Below, one piece after another: positions 34,021-38,951 of a stretch of DNA of 38,951 nucleotides. Position numbers and translations under genes: made by a program. The stretch is from positions 1 to 38,951 of the forward strand of contig UCKU01000038.1 of NCBI GenBank assembly GCA_900473185.1, given 5' to 3'. Origin of the DNA: Hyphomicrobiales bacterium (lineage in GTDB: Bacteria > Pseudomonadota > Alphaproteobacteria > Rhizobiales > Rhizobiaceae). Positions within the stretch are counted from its first letter, which is position 1. Each line of letters opens with the position of its first letter. The notes under the pieces were generated by a model. That model did not search any database. It was not told the DNA's origin and saw only the letters and a program-made list of their open reading frames with translations.

Positions 34021-34050
34021 CAAGCAAGGCAGAGCCGCCACCTGCCCGTC

Positions 34051-34115
34051 GTCATGCTCGGGCTTGTCCCTGATATCTGCTGTCGTTCGATATCAGGCGC
34101 AAGGCCGAGGATGAC
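34051..34115. repeat. Nested palindromic repeat
   Basis: GTCATGCTCGGGCTTG (34051-34066) and CAAGGCCGAGGATGAC (34100-34115) form an imperfect outer stem; TGATATC (34071-34077) and GATATCA (34089-34095) form a perfect inner one. A related version follows the duplicated gene fragment at ~38360-38410. The element could act as terminator for the binding-protein gene. Confidence 0.6.
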
Positions 34116-34204
34116 AGTGAGTTGGCAGCAAAGGCCTTGCCGACAAATTGAACCCGCGTCAAAGCCGGCGCTCCGCTCCTTCCGGCAGTCGTCAACAAGG
34201 AAGC

Positions 34205-35431
34205 CTACCCCGCCAGCTTCACGATCACCTGCCGATAAGTGGCCGCAAACTTCTGATGAAGCTCGGGGTTCGCCCCTGCGCGGACGATTTTTGATGCCAT
34301 GACGAGATCGTCTGCATCGAGTGCCGCCGTCAGCCGCGATGTTCGTTCCGTCAGCAAGGCAACGGCAATGCGCAGGGCAAGCTCGGGCTTCTTCGCATCC
34401 TCTGGGAAATCGACGAGGCTCGGCAGCTTCAGGCTCTTGCTCATCCGCACGTAGTTTTCTCGTCCGGTCAGGCCGAAATAGCCTCGCCCGCGATATTTTG
34501 CGCCATCCCCCGGCTGGGTATTCCCCAATACAGCCTTGCCCTCATAGGTCCGCGCCGCATAGGCCTCGTTTTCCTCCTGCTCCCTGAGGTCGGGCGCCTC
34601 CACCGCGAGATTTGCGACAACGGCGGCGACGATCCGGGGATCGGAGACGCGAAACTCCTGCAGCGCCTTCTGCAGGTAGATGTAATTGTCCTCGATCCTC
34701 TCGGAGGCGGAGGCGGCAAAGAATGGCTTGAGCAGGTCAGGCGTGATTTTTTCACTGAGCGCAACGACCGTATCGCCTGTTTCGCCCACGCTACTGTTCA
34801 GCTCGGGCAGTTTCGAGCCGACACTTTGGTCGGACGCGCCCTTTTCGATGGTGATTGTTGCAACGGAGACCACGGCTTCGGTCTCCGATATCTTCGCATA
34901 GATCGCCAGGATCTTTTCCCGGAGCTCTTCGACCTTAGCCGGATCGCCCTCAGCCTTTGCTTGGCTCATGTCGAGCGTTATGGCATCGGCCTCGAGCTTC
35001 AGCTCCGTGCTCTCTCGCTGGGATTCCTCCTTGATGCGCGCGGCCTCTGCCCTCTCCTGCGCGTTCCTGACCAGTGCTTCCATATAGAGCCGATTGGCAT
35101 CATATTTTTGCTTCGCCCATGCCTGTAGCGGGTGATCCTTGAGCTGGCTCAGCGCATCGTAGAGCAGCGTCCGGTCCTGCGGCGTGGTCTGGTCGTCGAG
35201 AATGAGATCGAGATAGGTCTTGGCGAGCTCGCTCTGGTCCTTGACCTTCTGCAGCTCGACACTCTGCACGGCCGCTATATTGGCATTGCGTTCACTGAAA
35301 TAGCCATTGATCCAGGTCGTACCGGCCTGGGCGGCTGCGATCAGCCCTGCTGCGACAGTTCCCCATTTGATGAGCGTTTCCGCAAGCGGCGTCGCCTCGC
35401 GCGGCGGCGGGTTTTCGGAACTATCCGTCAT
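34205..35431 (-). CDS. Membrane-anchored coiled-coil protein with GH19-type C-terminal domain
   Basis: The protein has 408 residues from ATG 35431, 10 bp after the stop of the upstream GH19 gene; an in-frame start at 35482 would overlap that gene. A membrane span near the N-terminus (LIKWGTVAAGLIAAAQAGTT) is followed by a long charged coiled coil (~60-195). The C-terminal ~160 residues contain the chitinase-19/endolysin core: YEGKAVLGNTQPGDGAKYRG, then RGYFGLTGRENY, with an upstream Glu candidate in LAVEAPDLRE. Such a fusion of anchor, coiled coil and muralytic domain is unusual for a housekeeping chitinase and suits a phage- or secretion-linked cell-wall enzyme. Function is inferred. Confidence 0.75.
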   Translation of the reverse strand: MTDSSENPPPREATPLAETLIKWGTVAAGLIAAAQAGTTWINGYFSERNANIAAVQSVELQKVKDQSELAKTYLDLILDDQTTPQDRTLLYDALSQLKDHPLQAWAKQKYDANRLYMEALVRNAQERAEAARIKEESQRESTELKLEADAITLDMSQAKAEGDPAKVEELREKILAIYAKISETEAVVSVATITIEKGASDQSVGSKLPELNSSVGETGDTVVALSEKITPDLLKPFFAASASERIEDNYIYLQKALQEFRVSDPRIVAAVVANLAVEAPDLREQEENEAYAARTYEGKAVLGNTQPGDGAKYRGRGYFGLTGRENYVRMSKSLKLPSLVDFPEDAKKPELALRIAVALLTERTSRLTAALDADDLVMASKIVRAGANPELHQKFAATYRQVIVKLAG

Positions 35432-35441
35432 TGCGTCGGGC

Positions 35442-36053
35442 TCACGTCGTGTAGCTGATGGCGGCGTAATATTTGGTGGCATAGCTCGCGACGAGCTGGG
35501 CCTTGTCCAGACGGTTGATGATGCGCCGGGCGTTCACCCAGTCGGCCGTTGCTCCGGAGAAGTAATCCGCGAGCTTCTTGCCGGTGAAGGAGCCGGCAAT
35601 CATACCCTCCATGAGAATGACAGTGGCGATGTCGGCTTGCAGGACGAGATCAGGATTATCCACCAGCGGCTGCCCGGTCTTCGCGGCCCATTTGGTATAA
35701 TTGGCGCGTCCGGTCAGTTGCACATAGCCGCGGCCGCAGAATTTGACGCCGTCTCCGCGCTCCGTATTGCCCAGTTGCCTCGCGACATCGGGCCGCTGAC
35801 CAAATGGATCATACATCTTGAAGAAATAGGCATCGCTGCCCCATTCCTTGATCGGCTGCATGGTTCTCCCGGTCTCGTGATGGGTCGTACCAAGCATATA
35901 GGCAAGATATCTGTCGTCCTGCCCTCCGTGTTTTGCACTCCACGCGGTCAGAATACTTTGCATCCCGCCGACTTGTTTTGCCGACAGGCTGCCATCGAAC
36001 AAATGCAGCCTTATATAGTCGAAGAAGAATTTTTCATTGATTGCGCTAGACAA
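35442..36053 (-). CDS. GH19-family endolysin/chitinase-like protein
   Basis: The protein has 203 residues with a TTG start at 36053 preceded by AGAGGAGGAGAAA, a very strong SD that decides the start. The catalytic motif region is TTHHETGRTMQPIKEWGSDA (Glu60), followed by MYDPFGQRPDVARQLGN, then KFCGRGYVQLTGRANYTKWA, the GH19 signature of phage endolysins. There is no signal peptide, as in holin-dependent endolysins. It is co-transcribed with the membrane-anchored GH19 protein downstream. A leader hairpin overlaps the SD (separate entry). Confidence 0.85.
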   Translation of the reverse strand: MSSAINEKFFFDYIRLHLFDGSLSAKQVGGMQSILTAWSAKHGGQDDRYLAYMLGTTHHETGRTMQPIKEWGSDAYFFKMYDPFGQRPDVARQLGNTERGDGVKFCGRGYVQLTGRANYTKWAAKTGQPLVDNPDLVLQADIATVILMEGMIAGSFTGKKLADYFSGATADWVNARRIINRLDKAQLVASYATKYYAAISYTT

Positions 36054-36060
36054 TTTCTCC

Positions 36061-36081
36061 TCCTCTAAAAATACTAGAGGA
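36061..36081 (-). promoter_or_regulatory. mRNA leader hairpin overlapping the GH19 ribosome binding site
   Basis: On the minus strand the leader reads TCCTCTA-N7-TAGAGGA, a perfect 7-bp stem, and the 3' arm runs directly into GGAGAAA and the TTG start. Half of the best SD (AGGAGG) is therefore inside the stem. It may reduce translation until melted, or act as a DNA operator. Confidence 0.45.
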
Positions 36082-36094
36082 AGGATAAACGTGA

Positions 36095-36123
36095 ATTATA
36101 TATTGTCAACTTATAGTTATTAA
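36095..36123 (-). promoter_or_regulatory. Candidate promoter for the GH19 genes
   Basis: On the minus strand a perfect -10 TATAAT (complement of 36095-36100) is preceded after 17 bp by TTAATA (complement of 36118-36123). A TTGACA also lies nearby, but its spacing to a -10 is wrong. Found by eye. Confidence 0.35.
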
Positions 36124-36371
36124 TTCTAAAAATGCACTTTTGACACAAGACATTAGAGTTTAATCACAGATCTCTCCCCACAATAAAAGTATTAGTAAAA
36201 AATACTTTATTTCAATGACATAAAACCAAAAGAATAAGCGAGATGACGTGCCGAAGCATTGCGAATATCGGAGAATTGGCGCCTTTCGCAATATCTCTGG
36301 CGTCGTCTGCAACTGATCTGGCATGATGCGCCGGCTACCTTACGTTCTATGCAAGAGCAAAAAGGTGCATC

Positions 36372-37199
36372 ATGAACAGCAAATCCCAACCTACGGCCCT
36401 GGTTACGGGCGCATCATCCGGCATGGGAAAAACCATCGCCGCACGCCTGATCGCTGACGGCTATCTGGTCTATGCCGCCGCCCGCAGCGTCGAGAAGATG
36501 GCCGATCTGGCAGAGCTTGGCGCAATCCCTCTGCGGATGGATATTTCCAAGGACGAGGATATCGTTGCCGCGGTCCGGGCGATCACCGAAAAATCGGGTG
36601 GCGTCGATGTGCTGGTCAACAATGCCGGCTTCGGTCTTTACGGCCCCGTCGAGGAGATCCCGCTCGATGAGGCGCGCTACCAGTTTGAGGTCAACGTCTT
36701 TGGCCCCGCTCGCCTGACCCAGCTTCTGCTCCCGGCGATGCGGGCGCGCGGCGCGGGCACCATCGTCAACATCACCTCGATGGGCGGCAAGATCTATACG
36801 GTGCTGGGCGCCTGGTATCATGCCACCAAACATGCGCTGGAAGGCTGGTCGGACAGCCTGCGGCTCGAGGTCGAACCCTTCGGCATCCGCGTCGTCGTGA
36901 TCGAGCCGGGGCTAATCGAGACAGGCTTTGGCGATGCTGCTTCCCGGGGCATCCTGGAACGGTCCGGGGCCGGCCCTTACGGAAAGCTCGCGCAAAGCGT
37001 GGCCGCCTCCATCGACAGGAGCTATGGCCGGGGCCAGGGCACCGATCCCAAGGTCATCGCCGATGTCGTCGGTAATGCCCTCCTGTCGGCCCGGCCCAAA
37101 ACCCGCTACGCAGCGGGAAAATACGCAAAGCTCATGATCTGGGTGCGAAAGTGGCTCGGCGACCGTGCCTTCGACCGGCTGATCAAGAGCCAGATGTGA
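36372..37199 (+). CDS. Short-chain dehydrogenase/reductase (SDR)
   Basis: The protein has 275 residues with SD AAAGGTG. The cofactor motif TGASSGMG (12-19), LVNNAGFGLYGP (NNAG), the catalytic Ser in NITSMGG and the YxxxK motif in WYHATKHALEGW are all present, as in classical SDRs. IEPGLIETGFG provides the usual PG motif. The C-terminal extension (KYAKLMIWVRKWLGDRAFDR) resembles SDRs annotated as ketoreductases of unknown substrate. It is followed 22 bp later by the AraC-type regulator, so the two probably form one transcription unit. Confidence 0.92.
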   Translation: MNSKSQPTALVTGASSGMGKTIAARLIADGYLVYAAARSVEKMADLAELGAIPLRMDISKDEDIVAAVRAITEKSGGVDVLVNNAGFGLYGPVEEIPLDEARYQFEVNVFGPARLTQLLLPAMRARGAGTIVNITSMGGKIYTVLGAWYHATKHALEGWSDSLRLEVEPFGIRVVVIEPGLIETGFGDAASRGILERSGAGPYGKLAQSVAASIDRSYGRGQGTDPKVIADVVGNALLSARPKTRYAAGKYAKLMIWVRKWLGDRAFDRLIKSQM

Positions 37200-37221
37200 G
37201 GCCTCGGCGGAGGATGCAACG

Positions 37222-38223
37222 ATGACCAGGAATGCGGGCGACAGGTGCAGGCTGCCGCAGGCCTTCTGGCGCGCGGCTGAGCGTATGGGCCTGCCCGCCC
37301 CCGCTCTGCTACGTCAGGCAAGGCTGCCGGCGACACTGCATATCGCGCCGGAGACATGGCTGTCCACGGCACAGTATTTCGCGCTATGGCGTGCGGTCGA
37401 AACGCTCTCGCAGGATCCCGCCATCGGCCTGCGCATGGCCGTCGAGACCGATACTTCGCTGCATCCGCCCGCCACAATGTCGGCCTTCTTCGCCCGGGAT
37501 TACCGCGACGGGCTGCACCGGCTGGCACGGTTCAAACGGCTCTGCACCCCGGAGGAACTGACCGCAGCCGAAACCGGGACCGAATGCCGGGTCGCAGTGC
37601 GCTGGCTTCATACGGATGAAGCCGAGCCGGACGCGGCAGCCGACGTCACCTTTGCGGCGATCCTTGAACTCGGGCGGCGGGGAACGGGGCGGCGCCTCAC
37701 TCCCATCCGGGTCGAGATGACCCGAACCGGGCCGGTGGCCGAGGCACATCGCTCCTATTTTGATGCCCCTGTTCGTACCGGCTGCGCGCAAAACGCGCTG
37801 GTGCTGGATCGCGCCGATCTGGACCTGCCCTTCGCCGGATATAACCCCGAACTGCTTGCGATCCTCGATCCCTCTCTTGCCGCATCGCTTGGCGAAATCG
37901 AAGCGCAATCCTCGCTGCCCGATCAGGTGAAGATCCTGATCAAGCGCCGCATCGCCAGCGGCAAGCCCGATATTGCCGATGTGGCCCGCGAAATGGGCAT
38001 GAGCGAACGGACCCTGCAGCGCCGCATCACCGAACAGGGCGCGAGCTATCGCGGCCTGTTGGACGAGGCGCGGCGGGAACTCGGTCGCCATTTGCTGTCC
38101 GACGGGCAGAACGGCATCGACGAGATCGCATTTCTGCTGGGCTTTCAGGATACCAGTTCGTTCTATCGGGCCTTCCGCGCATGGGAAGGGCTTACCCCGG
38201 TAGAGTGGAGAGAACTTCATTGA
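37222..38223 (+). CDS. AraC-family transcriptional regulator (OruR/Arabinose_bd type)
   Basis: The protein has 333 residues with SD GGCGGAGG. The N-terminal ~200 residues match the Arabinose_bd-type effector domain of the OruR/ArgR-like group (RMGLPAPALLRQARLPATLH, PAIGLRMAVETDTSLHPPAT). The C-terminal ~100 residues are an AraC HTH_18 domain: GKPDIADVAREMGMSERTLQ, RRITEQGASYRGLLDEAR, IDEIAFLLGFQDTSSFYRAF, RAWEGLTPVEWRE. It probably regulates the SDR gene directly upstream. Its stop is followed within ~20 bp by the duplicated binding-protein fragment, so its own 3' flank is a recombination junction. Confidence 0.92.
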   Translation: MTRNAGDRCRLPQAFWRAAERMGLPAPALLRQARLPATLHIAPETWLSTAQYFALWRAVETLSQDPAIGLRMAVETDTSLHPPATMSAFFARDYRDGLHRLARFKRLCTPEELTAAETGTECRVAVRWLHTDEAEPDAAADVTFAAILELGRRGTGRRLTPIRVEMTRTGPVAEAHRSYFDAPVRTGCAQNALVLDRADLDLPFAGYNPELLAILDPSLAASLGEIEAQSSLPDQVKILIKRRIASGKPDIADVAREMGMSERTLQRRITEQGASYRGLLDEARRELGRHLLSDGQNGIDEIAFLLGFQDTSSFYRAFRAWEGLTPVEWRELH

Positions 38224-38245
38224 AACTGTTTATCCAGGCGCGCGC

Positions 38246-38343
38246 CCCAAAGCTGCTCAAGGGCTCCGTCGATTACGACAAGTGGATCGACACCAGCTTC
38301 CTGGATGCCGCCTATAAGGAAGTCGACGCCAAGCAGTCGAACT
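38246..38343 (+). pseudogene. Duplicated 3' fragment of the ABC substrate-binding protein gene
   Basis: About 95 bp here repeat the end of the gene at 32986-34020, encoding KLLKGSVDYDKWIDTSFLDA, then AYKEVDAKQSN and a stop. Only about five base differences are seen (for instance AAG for ACG, CTGGAT for CTCGAC, CAG for AAG). There is no start codon; it is a leftover of a second, truncated copy. Confidence 0.9.
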
Positions 38344-38414
38344 GACACCCACCTCCTCCATCATGCTCGGCCTTGTACCGAGCATCTGCCGACGGTCGAT
38401 ATCAGGCACCGCCG

Positions 38415-38444
38415 AACAAAGCCCGCCCCAAAGCGGGCTTTGTT
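38415..38444 (+). terminator. Hairpin terminator after the gene fragment
   Basis: AACAAAGCCCGC (38415-38426) and GCGGGCTTTGTT (38433-38444) form a perfect 12-bp stem with a 6-base loop. The A-rich 5' side and T-rich 3' side allow termination in either direction. It would have ended the transcript of the original binding-protein gene copy. Confidence 0.75.
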
Positions 38445-38575
38445 GATTGCCGAGATCCGGCGCCATCTCCCTGAGCCCGATTTCGTTCCGGTCCGAATGC
38501 CGCGGCTGAGCCGCTTCGCCGGACAGGAACAATCAACAGTCGAGCGCATTCCCTCATCGACCCAAGGAGGGACCA

Positions 38576-38951
38576 ATGTCACGCAAGACCGAAAAAACAG
38601 CCGCATCCGCCACGGTGACCATCCACGATCAGCGCCTTCACAGGGGCGCCGGCGGCGAGCTCCACCAGATCGCCGAGGAAGGCGCCGAGGTCTTGACTAC
38701 GTCGCAGGGCGCACCCGTGGCAGACGATCAGAACACGCTGAAGGTCGGCCCGCGCGGACCGGCCCTGATGGAGGATTTCCATTTCCGCGAAAAGATATTC
38801 CACTTCGACCATGAGCGCATTCCCGAGCGCGTGGTCCATGCCCGCGGTTACGGCGCGCACGGTTTCTTCGAGACCTATGATTCCCTGTCGAAATACACGA
38901 GGGCCGATCTCTTCCAGCGCCCCGGCGAGAGGACGCCGGCCTTCGTGCGCT
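38576..38951 (+). CDS. katE: Catalase, large-subunit (clade 2, HPII-like) type; 3' end beyond window
   Basis: The ATG at 38576 has a perfect SD (AAGGAGG). The visible 125 residues include DDQNTLKVGPRGPALMEDFH, then FREKIFHFDHERIPERVVHA and RGYGAHGFFETYDSLSKYTR. The His in VVHARG is the distal heme catalytic residue. The ~70-residue N-terminal extension before DDQN is typical of large-subunit catalases such as E. coli HPII (KatE). It decomposes hydrogen peroxide in the cytoplasm. The symbol is by similarity; the C-terminus, with the flavodoxin-like domain expected for this clade, lies outside the window. Confidence 0.88.
   Translation, partial: MSRKTEKTAASATVTIHDQRLHRGAGGELHQIAEEGAEVLTTSQGAPVADDQNTLKVGPRGPALMEDFHFREKIFHFDHERIPERVVHARGYGAHGFFETYDSLSKYTRADLFQRPGERTPAFVR

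Larger units (their letters stand above)
36054..36371. other. AT-rich intergenic island, 318 bp
   Basis: This stretch between the divergent GH19 and SDR genes is strikingly AT-rich compared with the rest of the window, especially 36060-36240. It contains the leader hairpin and promoter of the GH19 gene and another perfect inverted repeat, AAAGTATT (36186-36193) / AATACTTT (36201-36208). The SD of the SDR gene (AAAGGTG) is at its right end. It suggests imported DNA. Confidence 0.6.
38224..38575. other. Intergenic region, 352 bp: gene fragment, palindrome, terminator and catalase leader
   Basis: From left to right the region holds a truncated copy of the binding-protein 3' end (38246-38343), a relative of the 34051 palindrome (about 38360-38410), a terminator hairpin (38415-38444), and a ~110 bp leader ending in the AAGGAGG SD of the catalase gene. 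No complete gene is supported. Confidence 0.6.

Noticed and set aside
34051..34115. Possible insertion-sequence end
   Set aside because: No transposase or target duplication is visible; the structure fits an intergenic palindromic repeat better.
1..38951. CRISPR arrays, rRNA or integrase genes
   Set aside because: No regularly spaced repeats, no rRNA-like sequence and no recombinase signature were seen, so the phage-derived blocks cannot be tied to an integration enzyme in this window.

Overview
The window looks like a chromosomal (or large-replicon) segment of a Rhizobium/Agrobacterium-type alphaproteobacterium (Rhizobiaceae). Support comes from high-GC codon use, rhizobial-style transport and regulator genes, and short dispersed palindromic repeats of the kind common in rhizobial genomes. 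The assignment rests on pattern recognition; no database was searched. No rRNA, tRNA or CRISPR array was seen.

Layout. (1) 1-8284 is ordinary accessory chromosome: the 3' part of a large ATPase-LuxR regulator, a secreted DUF3616-type protein, an M15 peptidase with a peptidoglycan-binding domain, a divergent LysR/AEC-transporter pair, a 33-residue membrane peptide, a methyltransferase and a secreted hypothetical. (2) 8606-14918 is a plus-strand podovirus (T7-like) tail module in the T7 gene order: tail tubular proteins A and B (gp11, gp12), a gp13-like protein, a gp14-like protein, a truncated relic of the next internal virion protein, then a tail fibre and a small coupled protein. No head, portal or terminase gene is present. 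(3) 14987-18952 is host-type: VOC protein, LysR, PdxI-like aldo/keto reductase, and a nitrilase-fold protein lacking two of the usual catalytic residues. (4) 19149-25361, minus strand, holds two very large internal-virion-type proteins, one with a lambda-endolysin-like (GH104) domain. These are the functions missing from module 2. They are followed by three small plus-strand membrane proteins (25670-26726) that resemble a lysis/holin set. (5) 26923-28250 holds an ABM monooxygenase and a GNAT acetyltransferase. (6) 28592-34020 is a probable sulfur-compound uptake locus: thioredoxin-fold protein, AprA-like flavoprotein, two-cluster ferredoxin, ABC ATPase, permease (frameshifted near its 3' end) and periplasmic binding protein. 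(7) 34205-38223 holds two GH19-type muralytic proteins, an SDR and an AraC regulator. This block is bracketed by two copies of the 3' end of the binding-protein gene, which suggests an insertion or recombination event. (8) The window ends inside a large clade-2 catalase gene.

Working together: the phage-derived parts (tail tube, ejection proteins, fibre, muralytic domains, small membrane proteins) are mostly open and well preserved, while head genes are absent from the window. They could be a decaying prophage split by rearrangement, or a domesticated podovirus-type particle. The flavoprotein, ferredoxin and ABC importer look like one physiological unit for taking up and reducing or oxidising a small sulfur- or nitrogen-containing compound.
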